Numbered from the stretch's first letter, positions 1-10,402 are shown. The stretch: DNA of 64,000 nt from Chelydra serpentina (GCA_037349315.1 JBAIAC010000154.1:992001-1056000); one strand, 5' to 3'. A program made the numbers and translations. Notes: a model not told the origin generated them from the letters alone.

Positions 1-27
1 AACCCTGAGATTCTATGATTCTATGAA
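1..27 (+). repeat. CR1 LINE 3' tail fragment
   Basis: The window opens in a CR1-type tail: a CCCTGAG motif followed by two ATTCTATG-like octamers. The same tail closes the longer CR1 copy at 19401-19840. The body of the element lies outside the window. Confidence 0.7.
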
Positions 28-29
28 AA

Positions 30-900
30 ACGAAATCACAGACAGAAATACCACTGGAAATACAAATAAAGGACAATGCAATCCCCATCCCAGTCTGGTA
101 TCCAGGGCTGGATTAGTTTTTGTGGCCCGGCACCAAACATATTTCTGGGCCCCACTGTGGAATGAAGGGACCAGGGGCAAGAGCACTGTGGGGCATTGGG
201 GGGAAGGATTGGTCCCCAGCTGGAGCGAGGCAGGGGCCAGGGGCCAGATGAGCACAGTGGGACATGGGGGGAGGATTAGTCCCTGCTGACTGGAGCAAGG
301 CAGGGGCTGGGTCAATAGCACAGTGGGCCAGGAGCTAGGGTTGGTTCCTGGAGCAAGGGAGGGGCCGGGGGTAAACTCAAGCGCAGAAGGTCTGGGGAGG
401 GGTAAACAGGATTCCCCCACCCCTGCCCACATAGAGCGGGTACCTACCTTCTCCCTGGTTCTAGCCCGTTCTCTGCGTCTCTCTCTGCACTGAGCTGGGG
501 GGGGCACTGAGCACAGGGCTGGGGGTGCAGGTTCTGGGAGGGAGTTAGGGGGCAGGAGCAGGCTGGGGGTTGGGGTGCAGGGTCTGGCCAGGAGCCAGGG
601 TGAGGGACGGGGCTCAGGGTTGGGGCAGGAGGTTGGGGTGTGGATCACTGACCTGGGGCAGCTCCCCTTTGGTGTGAGGGTGGCAGATAAGAATGGGGAG
701 GGGGGTGCAGGAGTCAGGACTGGAGTCGTGGGGGGGTACAGGAGTCAGGACTGGGGGATGGGGTGTGTGAAGGGGATGGAGGAGTCAGGACTGGGGGATG
801 GGGGGTGTGAAGGGGGTGCAGGCGTCAGGGCATGAGGTGTGGGGGGCTGGGTGTATGTCACTTTACATTTGCTACAAAAAGCTCCAGGCCTCTCGTCGAG
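30..900. other. Gene-free G-rich repetitive stretch
   Basis: No tRNA or protein gene is visible. The plus strand is strongly G-rich, with degenerate repeats of 'ggggctggg', 'caggagccaggg' and 'ggggtgcagg' motifs. Similar sequence recurs near 28280-28500 and 31500-31730, and on the other strand near 49120-49560, so this is probably a dispersed turtle repeat. The open frames here lack any recognisable domain. Confidence 0.5.
701..835 (+). repeat. Short tandem repeat, roughly 30-40 bp unit
   Basis: The motif 'ggagtcaggactgggg' or a close variant recurs at about 711, 741, 781 and 821, separated by G-rich spacers. The unit length varies between about 30 and 40 bp. Confidence 0.6.
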
Positions 901-1176
901 GTGGTTTTATTTTGTCATCAAAACAGGGCAGGTTTGTTGCCAGACGTGGCATTGCCGTGTGTACACCCGACGGAGGGAGCATCGTGTGTTTTTCACACAC
1001 CTGAGCAATATAATGATGCTGCAATAACTTTGTAGTGCAGACCTGGCCAAGGATTCACACACACAGAAGCTTGCCAGGAAAACTTCCCCTGCTCCTCTGC
1101 TTTGCAGAATCCAAACACAAGCAAAGGCCCAGGTGGGGTCGGGCAGGGAGTCAGGTGTGGTTAGACTCCACGAGCA

Positions 1177-1250
1177 GGCACCATGGCTTAGCTGGTTAAA
1201 GCACCTGTCTTGTAAACAGGAGATCCTGGGTTCAACTCTCAGTAGTGCCT
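1177..1250 (+). tRNA. tRNA-Thr (anticodon TGT)
   Basis: Decodes threonine ACA codons. It is 74 nt with acceptor GGCACCA, anticodon stem CCTGT/ACAGG and loop CT-TGT-AA (anticodon 1211-1213). The T arm is CTGGG/CTCAG. One acceptor pair is mismatched (C6 opposite A67), and the T loop reads TTCAACT. A T5 run at about 1261 could end Pol III transcription. The flanks recur around the Thr copies at 32061, 48685 and 53076, so these share one duplicated module. The copy at 32061 is the better conserved of the two TGT genes on this strand. Confidence 0.85.
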
Positions 1251-1264
1251 TGTTGAGTGGCTTT

Positions 1265-1345
1265 TTGGGCACCTGGTATTGGCTAATCTCAGAAGAGAAG
1301 ATTCAGAGCTAGATGGGCCTTTGGTCTAGCCCAGTGTGGCTGTTT
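1265..1345 (+). repeat. CR1-type 3' end
   Basis: The stretch reads 'ggcacctggtattggc', then 'gagctagatgggcc', then 'agcccagtgtggc'. This is the 3' end seen in turtle CR1 copies, and related pieces occur at 43357-43452 and, reversed, at 62453-62606. It always sits just 3' of the Thr gene in this cluster, so it was copied with it. Confidence 0.5.
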
Positions 1346-1739
1346 TATGGTTTAAATTACACTCCCAGGCACTGATAACAGAGTTACTGAAAGTTTGGGA
1401 GTTAAGAGCTGATAGGTCCGTGTTCCAGTCCCCTCCCAGACGACCCCTCCCTCTGGGACAGGGGCAGGTCTGACTCTCACACCAAATGGCTCCTTGTGGC
1501 TGCCAGAATCTGTGGGCGGCTCATTTAGTTTCCACCCAGGGTGGAGTCCTGCTTTGTGCACCGTGTCTGAGACTGAAAATCCTAAACCACCCTTTGAAAT
1601 AACGAATGCAGCAGGACGTGTTATGGTCCCTGCCCCAAAGCAGACAGACCAATGGGGAACTGCCAGTGAGCCCAGGGTAATACTCCACGGCCGATTTCCC
1701 TTTGTCGCTTGCTAAACTCCCTCCCAACCTCGTCGGGTC

Positions 1740-2100
1740 CCAGACCCCGGTACTGAGCCTGAGCCGAGATGTCTACACTGCAAATTTACCACCCCACAGC
1801 CCAGCCCTGGGAGCCTGAGCTGGCACGGGGCAGCCCTGGGTGTTCATTGCAGTGTGGACATAGCGTTACGTCTACACTGCCATTAACACACCCAAGTCAC
1901 TGTTCTCAAACCTTGGCTCAGCTGATCCAGGCTTGTGGGGCTTGTGCTGCACGGCTATAAAATTACAGTGTAGACGCTTGGGCTTGTGCCCAGCCTCTGA
2001 GATCCCACGCGGGGTGAGGGTCTCCGAGGCCGGGCTCCAGCCTGAGTCAAATGTCCACACTGCAGTTTTTAGCCCCACAACCTGAGACCGAGACGTCCAA
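1740..2100. repeat. Dispersed repeat with 'gtctacactg' termini
   Basis: Contains inverted motifs such as 'gatgtctacactgcaa' and 'agtgtagacg'. The same sequence occurs in opposite orientation at 10620-10950 and 48220-48470, beside Cys genes. It is probably a non-autonomous DNA transposon duplicated with the tRNA module. The family assignment is inference. Confidence 0.45.
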
Positions 2101-2226
2101 GTCAGACGATCCAGGCCAGCCGGGCCGCAGGGCTTTTATCACAGTATAGATGCACTGAGGGACGTGTTTGCTAGGTTCTTATGCATTTGCACCGGAAAAC
2201 GTTGAGTGTTTCCATTCATTTCAGGC

Positions 2227-2350
2227 TAGGGTGACCATATGTCCTGATTTTGTAGGGACCGTTCTGATTTTGGGGTCTTTTTCTTTTATAGGCTCCTATT
2301 ACCCCCAACCCTCTGTCCTGATTTTTCACATTTGCTGTCTGGTCACCCTA
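2227..2350. mobile_element. MITE with TAGGGTGACCA terminal inverted repeats
   Basis: The element begins TAGGGTGACCA and ends TGGTCACCCTA, an exact inverted repeat, with an AT-rich centre ('cttttataggctcctatta'). It is about 124 bp with no coding capacity. Sister copies are at 11687-11808, 41488-41608 and 53515-53637, plus a split copy at 20952-21331. A TA target duplication would suit a Tc1/mariner-type source, but this is inference. Confidence 0.7.
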
Positions 2351-2433
2351 TTTCAGGCATCCCCATTCGGTGGAACTCCTGAACGTAATGGCAATGGATA
2401 TGCAAAACTTTTTGTTAAAGTTTGGGATTTTTA

Positions 2434-2505
2434 AGGGGGCACTTGGATTTGAACCAAGGACCACTTGATCTGCAGTCAAACACTCTACCACTGAGCTATA
2501 CCCCC
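2434..2505 (-). tRNA. tRNA-Cys (anticodon GCA)
   Basis: Decodes cysteine UGC and UGU. It is 72 nt with acceptor GGGGGTA/TGCCCCC, which pairs fully with one G-T wobble. The D arm holds GCTCAGTGGTAGAG, the anticodon stem is TTTGA/TCAAG with loop CT-GCA-GA, and the T arm is CTTGG-TTCAAAT-CCAAG. This is the best conserved of four Cys copies. An A4 run on the plus strand at about 2404 gives a T4 stop some 27 nt downstream. Confidence 0.93.
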
Positions 2506-3813
2506 ATGAGATGTAGAGCTGATTAAACATTATATAGATGTGTAAACAGACCAGCTTGCACACCCACCGATATAGCTTCTCCCACTGACATAGCTCCACC
2601 TGTCGGGGAGATGGATTTACTACATGGACAGAACAGCTCTCTCCCATCCACTTAGAGCATTTTCTCTGCCCCAGTTCAGATCCTGCACCCACCACCCCAG
2701 AGCCTGACCCTCTCCTGCCCCAATCAAGGTACCTCACTTTATGTTCCTTCACTTCCCATTATTGATAATGGAGGAGGCGGGTGAGGAGGAAAAAGAACAA
2801 TGGGAGGAGATAGGAGAGATTTCTTGGATGGGTCCCAAGGGGGGAACCGAAAATGAAGCCGCGCACAGGCCCCATTAACTCTAAATCCTCCACTGTAGCG
2901 GGAGCTTAGAAAGTCACCCCTCGGTCAGCGGTGGGACTGGGGGTTTGAAAAGAGATTCCTTTTTCCTCCCCTTCCTGAGACAGAAAGTCAGGGCCGGCCA
3001 CTCCGGGGCAGAATAGCACATTATCCACTGGCTGAGGAGCTGGAAACCAAGCGCAGACGACTGGTCTCTGCTGAAAGACTTGAGGCTGGGGGGGCACAAT
3101 TTCAAGGTTCAGCCCCACCCCCTTACCATCAACACCCCTCCCAGGAGTGAACAATGCAGGGGGAGGAAGCAGCAAAGGCAGCCCCGCTCCACTCCCCCCT
3201 CCAGCCGCTGCTGTGCAGGGAGGGAGCCTGGCAGCACCCCATGCTGTAGCAGGGATGCTAACCCAGGTGGGGCACATGGCCCCACATCCCGCCCTCTGCA
3301 CGTGTTGCCTCTGAAACGAGGGAAACTGGTGAGTTCAGGGCACAGCTGCACACCCAGGAGAAAGCCCAGCACGACAGGCCCAGACACAGGATTCTACCTC
3401 CCAGCAGCCAACCCACCTCCCCAGGCTTTGGCAGAACGAACGGTGGCGCTCGACTAACCCCACTGAGCCGCACTGAGGCTCTTAGCTTCTGTCCTGCCTT
3501 CCTCAGCACGACCTTCCTCTTTTGCCCCATTCCCGCCTCACTTCCTCCTTTGCCAAGTCACACAAGGGAGGCCAGCAGGGAGACCGGCCTCCCTAGGCCA
3601 ACGTCCAAGGGCAGAGGAGGCCAAGCCACAAGGCTCCAAGAGGTGACTGGCCGAGATCCTGCAGCTTTCCCCGGCTGATGCTAAGGCGCTTTCTCAGCTC
3701 ATTTCCCCACCCTCTGTCCTTCAGGGGTTGGGTTTATCCCAGGGACAGGCCAGTGGCAGAAGGAGGAGTGTCTTGCGGGACAGCTAGGGGAGTGGGGAAA
3801 AAGTTAACTGTCA

Positions 3814-3886
3814 TGTTTCTGCCTGGTTTCGAGGCAGAGATCTTTTGCGTGTTAGGCAAACATGATAACCACTACACTACGGAAAC
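3814..3886 (-). pseudogene. tRNA-Val (AAC) pseudogene
   Basis: It is 73 nt and aligns end to end with the Val copy at 55117. The anticodon arm TTTGC-CTAACAC-GCAAA is intact. The T arm has changed: the position 53-61 pair is lost, and T54 in the B box has become C. The acceptor has one mismatch. The damaged B box should weaken TFIIIC binding, so I treat it as a probable pseudogene of the D1 block. Confidence 0.75.
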
Positions 3887-4235
3887 TTCCTTCAAATGCC
3901 CACCACTTGGCTGGTGCTCACGCTGGCACACACCGATGGGCAAACCTGGAGAAAGTGGCAGCAGCCCTTCGAGAGATCAATGGGTAGAGCAAAGGACTGG
4001 AGCCGGAGCTCAGGAAGTCAACCTTCTCTTGCCCTTGTGACTCCAGCTTGAAGGAGAGCTTCTTTTCCTTCCCCTTGCTGAGAAAGAGCAAGAGAAGAAG
4101 AAAAGCCCAGGTGGGAACAAGGCCCCACTGTCTTTCCCTGCTGGGGAGCCTGAAATGAGGGACTCGTGGTGGGTAGAGGTACCACTGCGCTTCGAGAAAA
4201 CAGCCCACCCCTGCACACAAAGGGACCAAAGAGCA

Positions 4236-4308
4236 TACCAAAGCCTGGGATTAAACCAGGAACCTTTAGATCTTCAGTCTAACGCTCCCCGAGCTGGGCT
4301 ACTTGGGC
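4236..4308 (-). pseudogene. tRNA-Phe (GAA) degenerate copy
   Basis: It is 73 nt with a normal anticodon arm (TTAGA-CTGAAGA-TCTAA). The D stem has changed to GCCC/GAGC, the acceptor has a mismatch at the fourth pair plus a terminal G-T, and the T loop is TTTAATC. The paralog at 55539-55611 is intact, so decay followed the D1 duplication. Weak function cannot be excluded. Confidence 0.7.
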
Positions 4309-4898
4309 CCCCACAGGTTGCCTTTCTAGCCTGCTGCTTCTCTGTCCGGGATGTTTTTGTCAGTCATGGCACACAAAAAGGACGTCATTGCGAGCGGCCC
4401 ATGGAGGGAAGATGAATTTTTTTTCCTGCCTTGCTCAGCTTGACTTGCTCCCTCACCCCATTCCTGCCTTAGTTCCTGGGTTACCTGGTGGCTGCAGGCG
4501 ACTGGGGCCCAGCGGCACGGGGAGGAATTTGGGCAGCTAGACCCCGGAAGCAAGACTCCTGCCGCCACTTGCCACCCCACCCTGTTGTCCTGGCTTCACC
4601 TACTGGCAGTTTCTTACATCAGAGACACTGTCCCCAAGCAGGACTAATGCTGAGACCTGGTGATCAGTGATCTCAGATCCGTTGGTCTGTAGCAAGACTC
4701 AAAATTGAGTCTCAATCAGCTCGGTTGTTACACGACGAAGACCAAAAGGGTCAAATGGTGCCTGGGCCCCTTAAGAAGAGCCCAGCCCATCAAGTACCAT
4801 CACTTGGCTCTCCCCTCTCTCAACTCCACTTAGCATTGTTTGGAGTTAATCCTTGCCTCTGTCAGCCTGGGGGATGGGGAGAACAATGTTAAACAAGG

Positions 4899-4992
4899 GC
4901 TCCAGTGACGAAATTGGCTAGCACACAGTACTTATACGGCAGTGCTGAGCGGAGACATGCTGAGATTGTGAGTTCGAGCCTCACCTGGAGCA
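4899..4992 (+). tRNA. tRNA-Ile (anticodon TAT) with 20-nt intron
   Basis: Decodes the rare isoleucine codon AUA. Acceptor GCTCCAG/CTGGAGC pairs perfectly, and the T arm GTGAG-TTCGAGC-CTCAC is perfect. The anticodon stem CAGTA/TGCTG pairs only if about 20 nt (4937-4956) is removed after the base 3' of the TAT anticodon (4933-4935). That is the canonical position of tRNA introns. Vertebrate Ile(TAT) genes are known to carry introns. Without the intron the gene is 74 nt. It is the only intron-bearing tRNA in the window. Confidence 0.88.
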
Positions 4993-4996
4993 CTGG

Positions 4997-5000
4997 TTTT
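4997..5000 (+). terminator. Pol III T4 terminator of tRNA-Ile(TAT)
   Basis: A TTTT run begins five bases after the discriminator base of the Ile gene, the usual place for RNA polymerase III termination. Confidence 0.6.
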
Positions 5001-5690
5001 CATTAACCCAATGGCTTTGCCCACTTCTTTGGCCCCATGGACCCTAGAATTCCATCCCAGGGGACACTGAGGGGGGAGGAATCAAAAATGCCCCTTCACT
5101 TATCACCTCCTCTGCAGAGTGCAGCTCAGACACCACAAATCTACAATCCTTCCTCCCTCACCAGCCCCTATGCCAGGATCTCTCAAGCAGAGCCCAGAGC
5201 GCTGCCCATCCTTTGAGCCCCGACACCCTGTCAATCTTTGCTCCCCAACCCTCCTTTCTACATGTGAAAATCCCCATTGGGGAGGGAGAGGAGCAGGGAG
5301 CCAGCAGTCTCGGTGGCAGAATTATCTACGGCAGCGCGCTGAGTGGTTGGGGGGCTGAGCTACACCCCTTCAGAGCTTTTCAGGGATGATATTTTGATGA
5401 ATTGTAACACAAAGAAAATCTCTCCTGTTTGGGCCTGTTTGTCACCTTTTGCCCTTGTACCCCCTCAGCCTCTGTTCTTCCAGATAGGGGAGGTGCAGAG
5501 ACAAGCCCCAGGCTTTCTGTCACAAAGTCTGTACCCACCTCTGAAATATTGCCACTGGAGAGTATGGCTCCCAATTCTCCCATAGAGGGATTGCAAGAGC
5601 GGCTACCCAGTTGGGTCTGGGTGTGTCAGAGATCCAGGCTATAGGGGGCAGGTGATCCAGGGCCTATAAGTCCCCTGCCTGAGGGGAGGT
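5001..5690. other. Gene-free spacer
   Basis: I see no tRNA, LINE tail or coding domain here. The sequence has mixed composition, and I did not find another copy of it in the window. Confidence 0.4.
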
Positions 5691-6766
5691 CAATGCATGT
5701 GGTGGCCCATAAGCACCACAGGTTTTAACCCTGTCCGCTTCCTCCCCCATGTCCCTTATTTACACAATATGGAAGTGCCCCTATGGCTGGGGATGTGAGT
5801 TTGTGGGCACAGCATTGTACAGTGGGCTTCCAACACAACCTGTAATTCAGCAAGGGGTTTGCAGATGGACCATGGATGGAGGTAATTTTCTCTCCGCACA
5901 GCAGATGGGGAATACACTGGGACCAGCTCCTGGCTCTTTTTTGTGAACTGGTTCCCCGTGAGGACACACCAGAGATCACTGCAATCTACGTAGGGGGCAA
6001 CCACCTGGAAATATTCTCCAGGCACCAGCTGATTTGGAAAGTTAAACACGATATTGCACAACATAGAACTATGGGGCCAGGTCCCATGGAAAACAAAGGG
6101 GAGCAGGGAAAGAGAGAGCACAGAAGAGAAGAGGAGGAGAGATGGGATAGAAAAAAGCCTCTAGGGCAGGAGCAGATGGAGAGAACCAGGGAGTGCCGGG
6201 GACATGGTCAACCCATCGAGCTGCCTCCTAGGCCAGGCTGCAGCCCAGCTTCAGGGCTCAGAGGAAATGGAGCTCGCACCCCTACCTACAGGACTCCAGG
6301 CATGGCCAGACGTCTGGATCCAACGTCCCCTCTGGCGCTCAAGTCCCCTCTTGCACTCGGCCAGCTTAGCCACGGTGCCGCTGTCTGGGACTTTTCTCCT
6401 CACTGCTCCATTTTTCATCCATGACAATGGAAAGGAAGGTGACAGGAGAGTAACTCTCCATTTCCCGCCAGACCTGCAGAGATTGTCTATCAAGGTCTCC
6501 ATGCGCAGACATCCCCAGCGAATCACAAGGACGTGTGGCACAGGCTCTCATGTTGCAGCAATTGCAGTCGAAGCCACCGCCTTGCCAATGCCAGTCACAG
6601 CAGCCTTTTCATCAGCTCCAGGCTCATGATTTGATTCTTTCTAATGCTCCTCTTCAAAGAAGCCTTTTCCTTAGCAAGCAGTTACTTGGATTGCCAAGGG
6701 AGGCCTCTTCTGTTTCCTAGAAAGACATAGGGAAATGTGATGAGAGGAGACAAAAGCCATACACCA

Positions 6767-6840
6767 AGGGACCACCGGGAGTTGAACCCAGGATCTCCTG
6801 TTTACTAAAGAAGCGCTTTAGCCAACTAAGCCATGGTGCC
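6767..6840 (-). tRNA. tRNA-Thr (anticodon AGT), one anticodon-stem mismatch
   Basis: It is 74 nt with acceptor GGCACCA/TGGTCCC (one mismatch) and T arm CTGGG-TTCAACT-CCCGG. The anticodon loop is TT-AGT-AA, giving AGT, still threonine after A34-to-inosine editing. The 5' anticodon strand has become CTTCT against ACAGG, with one C-C mismatch and a T-G pair. It belongs to the same Thr family as the copies at 1177 and 32061. Function is uncertain. Confidence 0.6.
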
Positions 6841-7107
6841 CACTTCCAGCAAAGTTTTGCGACTGTTCCCCTTGATGGTACAAGACAAGACCTGCAAATT
6901 CCAAAGTACAGACGTTCCCCAGTGCCCTCAAAACTTGCAGACCTGGAGGTGTCTGGCTCTCCGTGCACAGTGCGCATGTGAGAAAGGCGCAATGTCAGTC
7001 ACAGGCAGAAAATGGACCTTCCTAGGAAAGTCCAAGTCCTCAAAGGAAAAAACTAGTGTCAGGGAAAATACCAAAGAACTGCCTTTTCGACAGTATGATG
7101 CTTTTTA

Positions 7108-7180
7108 CACCTGAGCAGGGATTTGAATCCTGGACCCTCAGATAAAAAGTCTGATGTTCTACCAACTGTCCTAACCAGGC
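7108..7180 (-). tRNA. tRNA-Lys (anticodon TTT), position 37 altered
   Basis: It is 73 nt with anticodon stem TCAGA/TCTGA and loop CT-TTT-TA. Position 37 is T, where lysine tRNAs carry an A that is normally hypermodified. The T arm CAGGA/CCCTG has one mismatch, and the acceptor has one mismatch and two wobbles. The paralog at 25222 has a Glu anticodon. It may be decaying. Confidence 0.6.
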
Positions 7181-7489
7181 TCACGTGAGGAAAGGGCAAG
7201 TTTGGTGCAGAAGGGAAACTAGTCAAGAAAAAGAGGGCAGGAAACAATACAGAAAACTTGCTACTCTGGCTCCCTTAGCAGCCCTAGCCCCAGCCTGCTC
7301 CTCCATCTGGTGCCCAGAGAGCTTCTTCTTTTTCTAGTTAAATCTCAGGTCCAGGAGAAAACACCGTTCAACAAAGAAAAACAAAATCAGAGACAGAAAT
7401 GCCATTGGAAATACAAAAAAGAAAAGGAAAAAGAGGAGAATGCCATCCCCGTCACATTACAGCGGGGGTGGGGATTTGGGGAAGGGGTG

Positions 7490-7950
7490 GAATGGGGATG
7501 GGGGCAGAGCGCCTGGCCCCACAGCACTTCCTGCCAGCCCCAGACTGCGCTGTCTGGGCCTGCTCCTGTGGGTGTGAGCCTCTCTCCTGTCTCCTAAGGA
7601 CTCAGCAGGAGCAAGGGGCCTGTCCAGGAAATGGCCAGGGCTTCTGGGAACCCGGGGATGCTCTGGACAACACCAGGGATCATTTGGCTCCTGGCACACA
7701 AGGGAACTTAAAAAGCTGAACACCCACACACGGGGCTTGAACCCCCGACTAAGAGCTTGATGCTCTACGGACTGAGCTAGTCCAGTTCAGTGAGTGTAGC
7801 TACCCCCTTTCCACCACCAGAGCAATCAAGCAGGTAAAACAGAGGCAAAAAAAAGTCCCAGGAGCCCTTCCTCTTTTTCTCCATGGCCACAGCCCATCAG
7901 CAGGATTCCTCCTCCTCCTCCCTCCTGCAAGTAGCCACCCCTGGAAAGCC
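7490..7950 (+). repeat. Segmental duplication D5, copy A
   Basis: Repeated in the same orientation at about 28990-29430, including the Lys-like relic (7722 and 29227) and the shared 'ggaaatggccagggcttctg' stretch. Confidence 0.75.
7722..7786 (-). pseudogene. tRNA-Lys(CTT)-like relic, about 8 nt deleted
   Basis: The D region (TAGCTCAGTCCGTAGAGC) and a T-like arm with TTCAAGC are recognisable. The anticodon/variable region is about 8 nt too short, leaving 'GCTCTTAGTC' with no 5-bp stem. Total length is 65 nt. A sister at 29227 shares the deletion, so it predates the D5 duplication. The Lys(CTT) parent is inferred from the CTT triplet and the body. Confidence 0.55.
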
Positions 7951-8205
7951 AAGAAGCAGGTACAGGCCCAGCCAACCTCACTTCCATGGGCCAACCTCCA
8001 AGGGCAGAGGAGGCCAAGCCACAAGGCTCCAAGAAGTGACTGGCCGAGATCCTCCAGTTTTCCGTGGCTGATGCTAAGGCGCTTTATCAGCTCATCTCTC
8101 CACCCTCTGTCCTGCAGGGTTGGGGTTATCCCAGGGACAGGCCAGTGGCAGAAGGAGGGGTGCCTTGCTGGACAGCTAGGGGAACGGGGACGAGGTAACC
8201 CATCA

Positions 8206-8275
8206 TATTTCTGCCTGGCTTCAAACCAGGGGCCTTTTGCGTGTTAGGCAAACGTGCTAAACACACTACAGAAAC
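8206..8275 (-). pseudogene. tRNA-Val (AAC) with D-loop deletion
   Basis: It is 70 nt. Acceptor GTTTCTG/CAGAAAT, the anticodon arm with AAC, and T stem CCTGG/CCAGG all pair. Three bases are missing from the D loop, removing the GG pair that docks with the T loop, and the T loop is TTTGAAG. The A box is therefore damaged and the gene is probably dead. Confidence 0.7.
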
Positions 8276-8639
8276 TCTGCAACAGGGCTCTGCCCCTCCC
8301 TTCAAATCCCATCCACTTGGCTGGCGCTCGCCCTGGCACACACCGATGGGCGAACCTGGAGAAAGTGGCAGCAGCCCTTCGAGAGATCAACGGGTAGAGC
8401 AAAGGACTGGAGCCGGAGCTCAGGAAGTCAACCTTCTCTTGCCCTTGTGACTCCAGCTTGAAGGAGAGCTTCTTTTCCTTCCCCTTGCTGAGAAAGAGCA
8501 AGAGAAGAAGGAAAGCCCAGGTGGGCACAAGCCCCCACTGTCTTTCCCTGCTGGGGAGCCTGAAATGAGGCAAGAGGTGGCTGAGGTGTCAGACTGCCAG
8601 GGATTTCCCCGGCACCGCTGGCTGCCTGGGCTGAAGGGA

Positions 8640-9060
8640 CACAGGGGAACTGTGCTGTGACCATAACACAGAGGTGGATTAATCAAACCCTCTTCTGCGA
8701 GCACCGGGCCTCCCGCTTCCTACCCTGGGCCTGCAAGCGAGGGGGCGGCTTGTACAGCGCCAAGAGTCTCACCTGTGAGGCAGGAGGCGGCTGACGCCCG
8801 CAGCCTGCTGGGGAGCTCCCAGAAGTGATTAAGGGACAGAGACTCCTAAGTGCCCAGAGTAACTAGGGTTTGGGGTTCACGAGGCCGGTAAGGGGGTCGC
8901 TATGTCGGCCTTGTAACCCTGGGTGTCAGGTCACTGTGCAGCTTTGATCTAGAGCTCTGATCCCAACGACCGACCAGCAGCCCACAGCCTCACCCTTGGT
9001 CTGCCCCACCTGGTTACTCCTGGTTAATTCAGACAGTCCCTTTCCCGTCATATCCCCACC
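8640..9060 (+). repeat. Segmental duplication D6, copy A
   Basis: Repeated in the same orientation at about 38030-38450, and partly inverted at 22080-22226. The shared stretch runs through 'gggacagagactcctaag' to 'ctgccccacctggttac'. No gene is visible. Confidence 0.75.
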
Positions 9061-9204
9061 GAGGGACATCGGAGCTCTCCACGATCCCCTTGTCATCAGC
9101 AAACAGTGCTAGTGCTAGTCTCCTGCCTTGTGACATCAGGATTTCAATCTCCCCAGCATGAGCTGTGGCACGTGTATTAACCCTTCTTGGGGGGCCTGGT
9201 CGCT

Positions 9205-9277
9205 GCCCAAGTAGCTCAGTGGGGAGTGGATGAGATTGAAGATCTGAAGGTTTCTGGCTGGATGCCAGGCTCTAGCT
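9205..9277 (+). pseudogene. tRNA-Phe (GAA) relic
   Basis: It aligns over all 73 nt with the Phe gene at 45717. The A-box region AGCTCAGTGGGGAG and the GAA anticodon remain. The D stem, the anticodon stem (TGAGA/TCTGA) and the T loop (CTGGATG in place of TTCAATC) are damaged, and the acceptor ends no longer pair well. Sister relics with the same lesions are at 16666 and 46805. Confidence 0.65.
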
Positions 9278-10330
9278 CACCCCTTCCCCCTGGGCCTGTC
9301 GTGCTGGGCTTTCTCCTGGGTGTGCAGCTGGGCCCTGAACTCACGAGTTTCCCTCATTTCAGAGGCAACACGTGCAGAGGGCGGGATGTGGGGCCATGTG
9401 CCCACCTGGGTTAGCATCCCTGCTACAGCATGTGGTTCAGAGTTGGCACTAGGGATGGGAGCAGCGCGTGGAGACGCACCCCCAGGGGATGCAGGGACAT
9501 GCCGGCCACTTCTGGGAGCAGCGCGGCATGCAGGGAGGGAGGCAGAGTGGGCAGGGAGCCACTTTAGTGCTGCTGGGACGTCTCTGCACACCCGCTTGGG
9601 GGGAGGGGAATTAACTATTTTGACCCCTGGGCAGCAGAAACTGTCTCTGAAACTCTAAGTCCTGGTATTAAGGGCCTGGCTACTGAAGGAACAGCACAGC
9701 AGTGACAATGTGCAGGCGCGGCTAAACTTTGTAACCAAACACAAGTAAAAATGAATAAATTAATTTCAGGAGACGATATGAAGGCAAGGAAAAAACCATT
9801 TCGTAAAGAAATTCTTTGTCCTGCTTAGCAGAGTTATATAGAAACTGCCATAACAATTCACGAGAGAACATTCAAAAACAAAGAGAGAGAAAGTTGCCTA
9901 AACTTATTAGTAATAAACATCGAATGGGCATTTCCCTCAGAGTATAATATAACAATAGCGAAGTGGCAATGTGTCCAATTGCTAAAACAAATTCCCTGTT
10001 GGGACCAGTCCCAATCCGGGGTCAGTGACGCTGCATCCGAACTGAGGTACATGTTATCCAAAACAGTCTGTTCACTGGCCAGTTACCCCTATTGAATGCA
10101 GACACAGCCATATTCGATGCATTGGTTACTGTCCATTCAGCAGGTTATTTCCTACTTATTTATGCTTACTGAAGCCGCTCTAAGTGGATGGGAGAGAGCT
10201 GTCCCGTCCGTGTAGCTAATCCACCTCCCCGAGAGGCGGGAGCTATATCAGTGGGAGAAGCTATGTCGGTGGGTGTGCAAGGTGTACTGTTTACACGTCT
10301 ATATAATGTTTAATCAACTACACATGCCAT

Positions 10331-10402
10331 GGGGGTATAGCTCAGTGGTAGAGTGTTTGCCTGCAGATCAAGTGATCCTTGGTTCAAATCCAAGTCCCTC
10401 CT
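10331..10402 (+). tRNA. tRNA-Cys (anticodon GCA)
   Basis: It is 72 nt. The T arm CTTGG-TTCAAAT-CCAAG is perfect and the anticodon is GCA. The anticodon stem TTTGC/TCAAG has a mismatch beside the loop, and acceptor GGGGGTA/TCCCTCC has one mismatch and one wobble. The copy at 47926 shares the stem lesion, so this lineage is probably weaker than the 2434 gene. Confidence 0.78.

Larger units (their letters stand above)
2100..4615 (+). repeat. Segmental duplication D1, copy A (Cys-Val-Phe block)
   Basis: This 2.5-kb block is repeated in the same orientation at about 53390-55910. Both copies carry Cys, Val and Phe tRNA genes on the minus strand, in the same order and at similar spacing. The non-tRNA sequence between genes is also conserved, including the two MITE insertions at 2227 and 53515. 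In this copy Val and Phe have decayed while Cys is intact. Confidence 0.85.
5690..7385 (+). repeat. Segmental duplication D4, copy A
   Basis: Matches 23280-25497 in pieces. 5700-6330 corresponds to about 24060-24740, 6470-6840 (with a Thr tRNA) to 23280-23640, and 7000-7385 (with a Lys-type tRNA) to 25100-25497. Segment order differs between copies, so rearrangement followed duplication. The long open frames are shared but contain no recognised domain. Confidence 0.7.

Noticed and set aside
5876..6424. 182-codon open frame shared in part with 24251-24556
   Set aside because: Frame lengths differ between duplicates and no domain is recognisable. The similarity is explained by the segmental duplication.
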